This document shows, one piece after another, positions 15,767 through 23,689 of a DNA stretch of 25,696 nucleotides (positions are counted from its first letter, which is position 1; each line of letters begins with the position of its first letter). Source of the DNA: an uncultured Eubacteriales bacterium (GTDB lineage: Bacteria; Bacillota; Clostridia; Oscillospirales; Acutalibacteraceae); contig CATZCM010000022.1 of NCBI GenBank assembly GCA_958417225.1, positions 1 through 25,696 of the forward strand. Direction: 5' to 3'. Below the pieces are notes generated by a model. That model searched no databases, was not told the DNA's origin, and saw only the letters and a program-made list of their open reading frames with translations. Position numbers and translations under genes: made by a program.

Positions 15767-16111
15767 ATGGAAAACATTCCAAAAAAAAATAAAATGTATT
15801 GCTACTTGTCGTACATATATATTTTTTGGATTGTGGGTTTGTTGTCAGAACGAAAAGATTCTACGGTACGGTTTCATGTGAATCAAGGTATTACTTTGTC
15901 AATATTTGTTACGTTTGCATTGCTGATATTAATTGTGGTTTGTAGGGTCTTGCTTTCGATATCGAAGGTTTTTGCGATAATTACGTCTCTATTGAAGTTG
16001 TTGTTTTTATTTACAATTGTTGCATATATTGGGATAGGGCTTTACAATGTAAAAAAAGGCCAAAAGAAATGTTTACCGATAATTGGTGGATTATGTGATT
16101 TTTTAAAATAA
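15767..16111 (+). CDS. Small membrane protein, Tic20/DUF4870-like (second)
   Basis: A 114-residue protein on the same plan as its neighbour: a YLSYIYIFWIVGLLSERKDSTVRFHVNQGITL stretch (about 13-44) with the F-H-x-N-Q-G motif, then hydrophobic segments at about 45-65 and 70-96. AGGTGGTGG precedes the ATG. The two genes look like an old tandem duplication with weak sequence identity. Function unknown. Confidence 0.7.
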   Translation: MENIPKKNKMYCYLSYIYIFWIVGLLSERKDSTVRFHVNQGITLSIFVTFALLILIVVCRVLLSISKVFAIITSLLKLLFLFTIVAYIGIGLYNVKKGQKKCLPIIGGLCDFLK

Positions 16112-16167
16112 CTTTGTGTTTCTTTGCAATCGCATAGTTTACCTGAAGATGATTGGGGATGATATTT

Positions 16168-18840
16168 ATGCTGCGTTTTACCCAAAAAAGATTTTTTTAT
16201 CCAGTGTGTGCGTTTTTGGTGGCATCACTATGCTTACTTGGGGCAAGTGTGTTTGAGGGATTTTACCCGTTTGGAGACAAAACAATACTTACCGTGGACT
16301 TATATTTCCAGTATACTCCGATGCTTTCTCATTTACGAGAGGGATTGCTTAGTGGAAATCTTTCATTGTATTCATTCACAGTGGGTATGGGCACAAACAT
16401 GATACCACTTGCTGCGTATTATCTAATGAGCCCATTTAATGTGCTTTTGATATTTTTTCCGCAGAGACTCTTGGCGGAGGCAATATTGTTTATTATTATG
16501 TTAAAACTGTCTTTATCTGCAGCAACGTGTGCATTTTCTTTACAGAGTATATATAAGAGAAAAAACCCATTGGTTTTGATATCTTCTATTGGATATGCGC
16601 TGTCAATGTATTCTATAGCATATGCTTGGAATATTATGTGGCTTGATGTTTTGATTTTATTCCCTCTTGTTATTGCGGCTTTGGAACGCATGTTACGAAC
16701 GAAAAAAATTGGATGGTATATTTTGCTATTGTCTTTGTGCATGATTATTAATTATTACATTGCATTTATGGTTTGTGTGTTTTTAATTATGTACTTTGTA
16801 TATTGTCTTGTACGAGACGGACACTCATTTTTAGAAAATGTATTTGCTTTTTTTAGATTTGGAGTGTCTTCATTAGTATCGGTTATGTGTTCATTTGGGG
16901 TGATTTTACCAGTTTATTTTTCGTCAAAGAGTATTTCTGCATCAGTTGCTTCAGAATCTAATTTAGTAAGTCAGAGTGAAATTATTGATCTTTTTGGTAG
17001 AACTCTTTTTGGTTCGTCTCCTACGATACGTTCCGGAAATTTACCCAATATGTATTGCGGTGTGTTAATTTTATTTGCATTTGCAATATTCTTTACTGTG
17101 TCGAGTTTTTCAAAACGAAGAAAACTCTGTGCAGTTGGATTAATTTCGCTGATATTGCTGTTTATGCTTTTACAACCACTTGATTTATTATGGCATTGCA
17201 TGCACGCACCAAATGATTTACCATATAGATATTCGTTTGTACTGTGTTTTGTGTTGTCAATGTTTGCGTTTGAGACGTTTATCAATATCGAGAGTATAAA
17301 GTCAAAAGGTATTTTAAAAGCTTTAGCTTGTATATTTGCATGCATTGTTTTGTTTGATGCGGTCACTATGGAGAATCTTGTAAGTAAAAGTATGATTGTT
17401 TATGGCAGCTTGTTTGCCCTAGTTATTTACTGTGTGTGGATGTATTGCTTTGCAACAGAAAGAATATCATTAGTGTTTACATCAGTTGCACTTTTAGTTT
17501 TGTGTTCCATTGAGCTAATGTTTTCAAGTGTGAGCACATTTAACCTAGTTAATAAAAATGAGCATTTTTGTAAGCATGATTGCTATGTTGACAATGAAAG
17601 AACTGAAAATTTAAATTCTACTTTTGATGAAATACAATTAAAAGACAGAGGCTTTTATCGACAAGAACACTTTCCGGTGTTTACGTGTGTTGATACTGCA
17701 TTGTATGGATATCGTGGAATTACAACTTTTTCATCAAGTAATCCGCAAAATTTGATTAAATTTCTAAATCGTCTTGGATATTGTACTAATGGAATAAATA
17801 GTTGTATGTATCGCGACTTTGTAAAGACAACTGATTCGCTTTTTGGTATTAAATATTTAACGAGTTCAATTGATTTAGAAAATAAAGATGACTTAAAAAG
17901 AGTGGATTTGAGTAATCAATCATTAAAAACATACGAAAATATTTTAGCGCTTCCAATTGCATTTGCGGCGAGAAGTGAAGTGAAAGATTTTGTTTTGTCG
18001 AAATCTGCAGGTCCATTTAATGCTCAGGAGTTGTTATTTAGAACGCTTTCAGGGGAAAATGAGGTGTTATTTAATCCATACACGTTTGATGAAAATGATG
18101 TTGATAATAATGTTTTTTGTGTTTCAAACTCGAAACCAATCGAGCTTCAAATAAATGAAAATTCTAGTTCGGATGTGTATATTTATGTGGAATGTAAAGA
18201 TGCGGGGAAAATTACTATTAGAAATGGAGACAAATCCTTTGAGCAGAAAAATGTGAGGGAACCGTATATTATAAATATAGGTAAAGTAAATAAAGGCCAG
18301 ACGGTTTCGGTTATAGTTGCGCCACCAGCAGAAAAGCCGGATTTAAAGCTGAGAGGTTGTGTATATGCGACGGAAATTAATGAAGATGGATTTGAAAAGA
18401 TTTTTGCATTTTTGAAAAAATCACCTTTAGAAATTTCGAGTTTTTCTGATACACGTATTAATGGTAAAATTTCAACGAATGATGGTGGTGTGTTATTTAC
18501 TAGTATACCGTATGATGAAGGTTGGACAGTAAAGATTGATGGTAAACGTGTTGAAACTTTTGCAGTAGGCTCAGCACTGCTCGGTTGTGAAATTGACTCT
18601 GGAATTCATACGGTGGAATTAAGTTTTTCCCCAAGAGGCTTTGTTCTTGGGATTGTGGTAAGTATTATTTCAATTTTACTAACGTTGCTTTATTGTTTAG
18701 TGTTTCAAAAATATTTGGCGAAGAGAAGTGATAAAGTGTACGTTGAAAACATTGGCGATTTTGTTGATGAAGAGAGAACCAATAATGAAACTTTTGCTGA
18801 TGTAATTTCAAATGAAATGTCAGTGTCAGATTGCTCTTAG
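16168..18840 (+). CDS. YfhO-family GT-C membrane protein
   Basis: Large polytopic membrane protein, predicted to transfer a sugar from a polyprenyl-phosphate carrier onto an envelope acceptor (YfhO of Bacillus/Listeria acts with a CsbB-type enzyme on lipoteichoic acid). The first outer loop has TILTVDLYFQYTPMLSHLREG, with the acidic residue typical of GT-C enzymes, then VGMGTNMIPLAAYYLMSPFN. About a dozen hydrophobic segments span the first 480 residues. A large extracytoplasmic domain (about 480-820) follows, with SIPYDEGWTVKIDGK near its end, then a last helix and an acidic cytoplasmic tail. Start: ATG 16168, 7 bases after GGGGAT; ATG 16159 and TTG 16153 are alternatives (890-895 residues). 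Acceptor and sugar are unknown. Confidence 0.85.
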   Translation: MLRFTQKRFFYPVCAFLVASLCLLGASVFEGFYPFGDKTILTVDLYFQYTPMLSHLREGLLSGNLSLYSFTVGMGTNMIPLAAYYLMSPFNVLLIFFPQRLLAEAILFIIMLKLSLSAATCAFSLQSIYKRKNPLVLISSIGYALSMYSIAYAWNIMWLDVLILFPLVIAALERMLRTKKIGWYILLLSLCMIINYYIAFMVCVFLIMYFVYCLVRDGHSFLENVFAFFRFGVSSLVSVMCSFGVILPVYFSSKSISASVASESNLVSQSEIIDLFGRTLFGSSPTIRSGNLPNMYCGVLILFAFAIFFTVSSFSKRRKLCAVGLISLILLFMLLQPLDLLWHCMHAPNDLPYRYSFVLCFVLSMFAFETFINIESIKSKGILKALACIFACIVLFDAVTMENLVSKSMIVYGSLFALVIYCVWMYCFATERISLVFTSVALLVLCSIELMFSSVSTFNLVNKNEHFCKHDCYVDNERTENLNSTFDEIQLKDRGFYRQEHFPVFTCVDTALYGYRGITTFSSSNPQNLIKFLNRLGYCTNGINSCMYRDFVKTTDSLFGIKYLTSSIDLENKDDLKRVDLSNQSLKTYENILALPIAFAARSEVKDFVLSKSAGPFNAQELLFRTLSGENEVLFNPYTFDENDVDNNVFCVSNSKPIELQINENSSSDVYIYVECKDAGKITIRNGDKSFEQKNVREPYIINIGKVNKGQTVSVIVAPPAEKPDLKLRGCVYATEINEDGFEKIFAFLKKSPLEISSFSDTRINGKISTNDGGVLFTSIPYDEGWTVKIDGKRVETFAVGSALLGCEIDSGIHTVELSFSPRGFVLGIVVSIISILLTLLYCLVFQKYLAKRSDKVYVENIGDFVDEERTNNETFADVISNEMSVSDCS

Positions 18841-18949
18841 GGTATTTACTAATAACATTATAAGTTTGCTATCTAAAGAAAATAAATTAATAATTTTAAA
18901 ATTAAAAATAATTTTCATTTATGCACAACGCTGAATTTTGAAAAAGCTA

Positions 18950-18978
18950 TTGATTTTATTTTTCTCGTGTTGTATAAT
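18950..18978 (+). promoter_or_regulatory. Promoter for tRNA-Leu
   Basis: TTGATT (18950-18955), 17-base spacer, TATAAT (18973-18978), 12 bases before the tRNA. Confidence 0.7.
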
Positions 18979-18990
18979 GTAAGTACTTTA

Positions 18991-19077
18991 GCCGATGTGC
19001 TGGAATTGGCAGACGGGGCGGACTCAAAATCCGTTGCTGGCGACAGCGTGTGGGTTCAAGTCCCACCATCGGCACCA
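18991..19077 (+). tRNA. tRNA-Leu (anticodon CAA)
   Basis: An 87-base class II tRNA. The acceptor arm GCCGATG...CATCGGC closes. The D-loop region contains TGGAATTGGCAGAC. The anticodon stem GCGGA/TCCGT encloses loop CTCAAAA with anticodon CAA, so it reads UUG. A variable arm TGCTGGCGACAGCG follows, then the T arm GTGGGTTCAAGTCCCAC. CCA is encoded. It has its own promoter and a strong terminator, and lies between the YfhO gene and the glycosyltransferase cassette. Confidence 0.97.
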
Positions 19078-19102
19078 TATAACGATGTGTCTTTTGATAC
19101 AG

Positions 19103-19130
19103 AAAAAGCCCAGTAGCACTGGGCTTTTTT
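19103..19130 (+). terminator. Intrinsic terminator after tRNA-Leu
   Basis: AAAAAGCCCAGT, loop AGC, ACTGGGCTTTTT: a 12-bp stem with a 3-base loop and a T run (to 19130). Textbook shape. Confidence 0.9.
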
Positions 19131-19274
19131 AGATATGTTTGAATAGTTAAAGAAAAATTTCCTTTATTTTTGATAAAAGTGGTTTACTTAGTAAAAAACA
19201 TTTTTAGTGTTAGCAAGATTATAACAAGATTTATTATTGTGTAGTTTAGAAGTTTTCAAAGGAGAAAAAAGAAT

Positions 19275-19988
19275 ATGGACAAGCTTTGTATTGTAATACC
19301 AGCTTATAATGAGGAAAAAAACATAGAGACTGTTGTTGAACAGTGGTATAAGGTTATTTTAGAGGTTGGTTCAGAATCTAAATTAATTGTTATTGATGAC
19401 GGTAGTAAGGATGAAACCTATGAAAAATTAAAAAAGATGGCAGAAGATAGACCATTATTGCAACTACTTACTAAGAAAAATGGGGGACATGGTGATACTC
19501 TTTTATTTGGATATAAATATGCAATCGAAAGTGGTGCGGACTTTATATTTCAAACGGATTCAGATGGCCAAACACTTCCATCAGAATTTGATGAGTTTTG
19601 GAATTTGAGAAAAAATTATACTGCTGTCTTTGGAAACAGGACTTGTAGACAGGATGGTAGTTTAAGAAAGTTTGTTGAAAAAACCTTATGCTTTATATTA
19701 AAAGTTATATTTAAGGTGAATATACCTGACGCAAATGCGCCCTTTAGATTAATGAATGCCAAAGTAGTTGAAAAATATTTAAAATTAATGCCTGAACATT
19801 ATAATTTGCCTAATGTTATATTAACTGTGTGCTTTAAATATTATGGAGAGAAAATTAAGTTTGTTCCTGTTACGTTTAAACCTAGACAAGGTGGGGTAAA
19901 CTCAATTAATATAAAAAAAATAATTAAAATTGGGTGTAAAGCATTGTCAGACTTTAAATTAATAAGTAAAAGGATGAAAAGTGCATGA
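19275..19988 (+). CDS. Family 2 glycosyltransferase (polyprenyl-phosphate sugar synthase-like)
   Basis: GT-A fold enzyme resembling dolichol/undecaprenyl-phosphate sugar synthases: it would move a sugar from a nucleotide donor onto a polyprenyl phosphate at the inner membrane face. Motifs: VIPAYNEEKNIE (7-18), VIDDGSKDET (39-48), KNGGHGDTL (68-76), metal-binding DSD in FQTDSDGQ (92-99), and PDANAPFRLMN (151-161). At 237 residues it lacks the two C-terminal membrane helices of GtrB-type enzymes, so membrane contact would depend on partners or the basic C-terminus. AAAGGAG precedes the ATG. It overlaps the next gene (ATGA). Sugar identity is not visible. Confidence 0.88.
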   Translation: MDKLCIVIPAYNEEKNIETVVEQWYKVILEVGSESKLIVIDDGSKDETYEKLKKMAEDRPLLQLLTKKNGGHGDTLLFGYKYAIESGADFIFQTDSDGQTLPSEFDEFWNLRKNYTAVFGNRTCRQDGSLRKFVEKTLCFILKVIFKVNIPDANAPFRLMNAKVVEKYLKLMPEHYNLPNVILTVCFKYYGEKIKFVPVTFKPRQGGVNSINIKKIIKIGCKALSDFKLISKRMKSA

Positions 19989-21454
19989 TATCGGAGATCA
20001 AACTTAAGACTTATATAAAAGGTATAACTCCTATTTTTATTGTAGGTATATTATCTTTTATATTTTCAATGATATGTGCAAATACCATCTGGTATAATGG
20101 AAGAACGTTAACTGATTCTAGTGTGTTTATGTATGTAGCTAGGACGATATTAAACGGTGAAATGCCGTATTTGGATACATTTGATCACAAGGGTCCATTG
20201 ATATATTTGATTAATGTTTTAGGAATGTTGATATCTGAGTTTAGAGGGATATATTTTATAGAATTAATTACGCTTTTTATAACGTTTATATATTTGTATA
20301 AAATCGCAAGATTGAGGTGCAATGAGAAAATTTCATTATTGTTAATTATCTTGACATCTTCTGCGCTATTTAAATACTTTGAATTGGGAAACCTTACTGA
20401 AGAATATGCATTACCTTTTATAACAATTTCTATATATATTTTTGCGGATTATTTCCTTAATGGTAAAATAAATGTATTTAGACTCGTCGTTTGTGGTTTT
20501 TCGTTTGGTTCAGTGTGTTTATTAAGACCTAACATGATCTCGATTTGGCTTGTAATGTGTATTGGTGTTGTAGTGAGTAGCATTAAAAAGAAAAAATTTA
20601 GAGATTTAATTAGGTTTATTTTTTGTTTTTTTATAGGTGTTTTTATAATAGTTTTTCCGATAATGATGTGGTTAATAGCTAAAGGTGCTTTTTTTAGTTT
20701 TATAGATGACTACATTGTTTTTAATAAAGTATACTCGAGCAATTTAAGCAGTTCTATTATGCTATCATTGAGAATTCAAGCATTTAAATATTTTATTAGA
20801 GATGCACTGCTTTTATTCTCTATATTTATAATGATTTATTTATGTATTAAAAATAAAAAGTTTTTTGATAGGTTGTTTATTATCTATTTATTTGTAAATG
20901 TGATGTTTATATGCCTTTCTGGTAGATTATATGATCATTATGGAATGGTTATTGTTCCATCACTTGTATATCCTTTGTCTTGCTTTATAAAAAAAGTGTA
21001 TGATAAAAAGGATAGTGTTTTACTATGTTGTGTAATTTCATTTTTGCTTGTTGTTTTTGCGCTTCCTAAGTATAATTTAGCAATAAACAAAGGAATTACA
21101 GATTATTTTAAAAGATCAGAGACCTTTTTTAATGAAAATGATATGAAGATTGTAGAAGTAATTAAAAGAAATACTTCTGAGCAAGATAAGATAATTGTGT
21201 GTGGAAATAATGATATAATATATAATTTATCTAATAGGTTTGCGGCATCAAAATATTCATTCCAGATTAGTGCTGATATAGATGAATCTAAAAATAAAGA
21301 ATTCTATAATGATTTAAATAAAAATTTGCCGAAATTAATCATATTGCCAGATGATTATTTTGATTACGATAAGGTGTTGGGTTTTGTTAAAGAGCGTGAA
21401 TATAAAGAGTTATGGCATAACAATAATGGAACAATAACGATATATGAAAGGTAA
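19985..21454 (+). CDS. GT-C membrane glycosyltransferase (GT39/ArnT-like)
   Basis: A 489-residue protein with about eleven hydrophobic segments and a short extracytoplasmic C-terminal domain. The first outer loop has TLTDSSVFMYVARTILNGEMPYLDTFDHKGPLIYLINVLGM, the GT39/ArnT-like pattern with acidic residues near the first helix and an H-K-G-P motif. Predicted to use the polyprenyl-linked sugar made by the upstream GT2 enzyme. It overlaps both neighbours' reading frames or regulatory bases: ATGA with the GT2 gene, and the next gene's ribosome binding site lies in its last codons. The acceptor is unknown. Confidence 0.8.
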   Translation: MISEIKLKTYIKGITPIFIVGILSFIFSMICANTIWYNGRTLTDSSVFMYVARTILNGEMPYLDTFDHKGPLIYLINVLGMLISEFRGIYFIELITLFITFIYLYKIARLRCNEKISLLLIILTSSALFKYFELGNLTEEYALPFITISIYIFADYFLNGKINVFRLVVCGFSFGSVCLLRPNMISIWLVMCIGVVVSSIKKKKFRDLIRFIFCFFIGVFIIVFPIMMWLIAKGAFFSFIDDYIVFNKVYSSNLSSSIMLSLRIQAFKYFIRDALLLFSIFIMIYLCIKNKKFFDRLFIIYLFVNVMFICLSGRLYDHYGMVIVPSLVYPLSCFIKKVYDKKDSVLLCCVISFLLVVFALPKYNLAINKGITDYFKRSETFFNENDMKIVEVIKRNTSEQDKIIVCGNNDIIYNLSNRFAASKYSFQISADIDESKNKEFYNDLNKNLPKLIILPDDYFDYDKVLGFVKEREYKELWHNNNGTITIYER

Positions 21455-21458
21455 GTAT

Positions 21459-21866
21459 ATGTTTAAAAATTTATTTAGTAAATATAAAAGTGTAATATTT
21501 TATGTTGTATTTGGAGTTTTTACTACATTAGTTAATATTTTAACATATTATATTATGGCACATGTGTTAAATCTGTCCACTACTATTAGTACGATAATTG
21601 CTTGGATATTGGCTGTTTTGTTTGCCTATTTAACAAATCGTAAATTAGTGTTTAATAGTGATTCTAAAAATGCAAACGATGTTATAAAAGAATTAATTTC
21701 TTTTTATGTGTGTAGGCTTATAACAGGATTTATAGATTTAGCATGCATGTTTGTATTTGTTGACTTACTATCATTTAATGATATCATAATTAAAGTAATG
21801 GCAAATGTTCTTGTAGTTGTATTGAATTATGTTGCTAGTAAATTGATAATATTTAGAAAAAAGTGA
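21459..21866 (+). CDS. GtrA-family flippase-like membrane protein
   Basis: GtrA/GtcA family protein of about 135 residues with four membrane segments (about 14-34, 40-60, 75-100, 106-128). It shows the family layout FYVVFGVFTTLVNILTYY, IAWILAVLFAYLTNRKLVF and a closing VLNYVASKLIIFRKK. GtrA proteins are thought to flip polyprenyl-phosphate sugars outward. Start chosen at ATG 21459, because AAAGG (21447-21451) is 7 bases upstream; ATG 21444 lacks a site. Third gene of the cassette with the GT2 and GT-C enzymes. Confidence 0.88.
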   Translation: MFKNLFSKYKSVIFYVVFGVFTTLVNILTYYIMAHVLNLSTTISTIIAWILAVLFAYLTNRKLVFNSDSKNANDVIKELISFYVCRLITGFIDLACMFVFVDLLSFNDIIIKVMANVLVVVLNYVASKLIIFRKK

Positions 21867-21968
21867 TTAAGTAGACTTTCATGAAAAGTTTGAATTTTTT
21901 GTATAGTCATTGAAAAGTGTATATTGAGGTGATTTTATAGTAATATTGTTTTTTTAGGAGTGGTACAT

Positions 21969-23435
21969 ATGATAAAAAAACTTTGTGGACTTTGTATATG
22001 CATGATTTTAAGTATAAATTTTCTTTTTAGTGACTGCATTGCTATTGTACCGAGGCGTTATAGTAAAACTGCAAAAGAAGAATATTCTTCTAAAAGCGAT
22101 ATGATTGCTAAAAATAAAGAAAAAACTAGTTTTACTAGTAAACGGGTTTCAAAGTCAAGTAATAGGAAAAAAACTGACATGTTAGCGAGTGACGTGAAAG
22201 TTTCAAAAAGTGAAAAGTATGCTGTGTTTACTTTAAGTGATGTGGATGTGCATATGGAACCTCAGATAGATAGTCTTGTGATTGGGAAATTAAATTATAG
22301 AGATACAGTAAAAGTTTTGCAAAAAACTAGCAATTGGATGAGGATATCGTATGGTACAGGTGAAGGTTGGGTTAATAAAAATTGTGTCGTGAGAGTTGTA
22401 TTGGGGAAGGATAAGGTAACAGAATCGTATGCAAGGGTGAGTCTTGGAAAATCGTTTTATGTGGGACAGGCTTTCTCATACGTGTCAAGTGATCCAAATG
22501 TAGCTAGTGTGTCTAAAAATGGAGTGGTTACGTGTAAGTCAAAAGGTTCGGCAATTATTGTATTAAAAAACTCAAATGGTTTAGTTACTAGAAACATTCA
22601 AGTTAGAGTGCGAGATAGAGATCCATTGAAATTTGTATATACTACGCCTAATTCGGCTAAGCTGGGTGAATCTATAAAGTTTGTAGCTATTACTTACGAG
22701 GACTGTGAACATGTACGATTTAATGTTAGTGGGGAATTGGTGTATGCTGATTCGTGTGTTAATGAGGGATTAACTAAGGTATGGACTGCACAAAAAAGTG
22801 TTTTTACTTCTTCTAATGTGAAAATTTGTACGGAAGTGTATATTCAAGGCGCATGGACTGTTTGTTCGGGTGGAAGTTTTATGTTACATATGCCAAGTGA
22901 AAATCATCACATGATTAGTACTAGTGGAATTAATTTTATTGCACGGTGTGAAGGATACAGACCAAATGTATATGTGGATTCATATAATAGTGAAATATTA
23001 AATATAGGATATGGACATATTTTATCAAAAAATGAGATATTTTATGAGTCATTGCGAAAAAGGGAAGCATATGCGATGTTGGTGAATTCAATCAATAATG
23101 GGTCATACACAAGCGATCTTAATGAATTTTTATTAAGATATAATATAAAAGTCTCTGATCACCAATTTGATGCGTTAGTGAGTTTTTCTTATAATTTAGG
23201 AACAGGATGGTTGTACCAAGATACTGCTCTTAGGAGATACATACTTAATGCAAAGGATCTGAGCAGATTAAATAGTAAAAATTTTGCTTCAGAGTTTTTG
23301 TCGTACTGTCATGCGGGAGGTGTACTGTCGAGTGGATTGCTTTATCGTAGGCTCGATGAACTTAATATTTTCTTTGATGGAATTTATTTGAGGCATACGT
23401 ATTTATATAACCCGCGTGGGTTTAGGTTGCCATAG
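21969..23435 (+). CDS. Secreted modular lysozyme: SH3, Big2-like, GH24
   Basis: Exported peptidoglycan hydrolase of 488 residues. An N-terminal signal peptide (about 1-25) is followed by a Lys/Ser-rich linker to about 80, an SH3 domain (about 84-143, ending EGWVNKNCVV), a Big2-like domain (about 155-213, SSDPNVASVSKNGVVTCKSKG), and an unassigned beta-rich segment (about 217-308). The C-terminal GH24 phage-type lysozyme domain runs from about 318 to 470. In it Glu328 (ARCEG) and Asp337 (YVDS) match the catalytic pair of T4 lysozyme at the right spacing, but the usual Thr of TIGYGH is Asn345 (NIGYGH). ATG 21969 is chosen: AGGAG (21956-21960) is 8 bases upstream and overlaps a GTG at 21960. It may be for cell-wall turnover rather than phage lysis, since no holin or phage genes are near. 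Confidence 0.88.
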   Translation: MIKKLCGLCICMILSINFLFSDCIAIVPRRYSKTAKEEYSSKSDMIAKNKEKTSFTSKRVSKSSNRKKTDMLASDVKVSKSEKYAVFTLSDVDVHMEPQIDSLVIGKLNYRDTVKVLQKTSNWMRISYGTGEGWVNKNCVVRVVLGKDKVTESYARVSLGKSFYVGQAFSYVSSDPNVASVSKNGVVTCKSKGSAIIVLKNSNGLVTRNIQVRVRDRDPLKFVYTTPNSAKLGESIKFVAITYEDCEHVRFNVSGELVYADSCVNEGLTKVWTAQKSVFTSSNVKICTEVYIQGAWTVCSGGSFMLHMPSENHHMISTSGINFIARCEGYRPNVYVDSYNSEILNIGYGHILSKNEIFYESLRKREAYAMLVNSINNGSYTSDLNEFLLRYNIKVSDHQFDALVSFSYNLGTGWLYQDTALRRYILNAKDLSRLNSKNFASEFLSYCHAGGVLSSGLLYRRLDELNIFFDGIYLRHTYLYNPRGFRLP

Positions 23436-23457
23436 TTTGTACGTGATTGGGGGAAAC

Positions 23458-23520
23458 ATGTATTTATACAGATCTTACCGCATAGCTACGAGAATAAGTT
23501 TAGATGAATTTAGTGAGTAA
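23458..23520 (+). CDS. Possible 20-residue micropeptide
   Basis: ATG 23458, preceded by TTGGGGGAAAC, opens a 20-codon frame rich in Arg, Tyr and Ser, ending TAA at 23520. The ribosome-binding-site match is the only support. It could be chance. Confidence 0.15.
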   Translation: MYLYRSYRIATRISLDEFSE

Positions 23521-23567
23521 AAAGGTAGAAGTATATTTTTCTGTAATTGATGGAAAAATCATAAATG

Positions 23568-23630
23568 GAACAATGCTATGTAATAGTTTGAACTTTACTT
23601 GAAACAATGCATATTGTAATAAATTGAACC
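23568..23630. repeat. Imperfect direct repeat of about 27 bases
   Basis: AACAATGCTATGTAATAG...TTGAAC (about 23570-23593) and AACAATGCATATTGTAATA...TTGAAC (about 23603-23629) are two diverged copies, roughly 35 bases apart, just before the hairpin at 23627. Confidence 0.45.
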
Positions 23631-23677
23631 GATCTCTAAAAGCTAGGTTTTTAAATCTAACTTTTAATGGATCGGTT
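23627..23677 (-). terminator. Long hairpin beyond the 3' end of the 551-residue gene
   Basis: AACCGATC (23627-23634) pairs with GATCGGTT (23670-23677). Inside, TAAAAG-c-TAG-g-TTT pairs with AAA-t-CTA-a-CTTTTA, giving a nearly continuous stem. It lies between the convergent lysozyme and 551-residue genes, 13 bases from the latter's stop. U tracts are weak on both sides, so it may be a bidirectional terminator or a palindromic element. Confidence 0.5.
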
Positions 23678-23689
23678 TACTGATTTAAT

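Noticed and set aside
19078..21968. Attachment-site duplicate of the tRNA-Leu 3' end
   Set aside because: I looked for a second copy of GTTCAAGTCCCACCATCGG downstream of the cassette and saw none; no integrase is present.
21969..23435. Lysozyme as part of a prophage lysis module
   Set aside because: No holin, spanin or structural phage genes are nearby, and the protein has a signal peptide plus SH3 and Big2-like domains, unlike a small phage endolysin.
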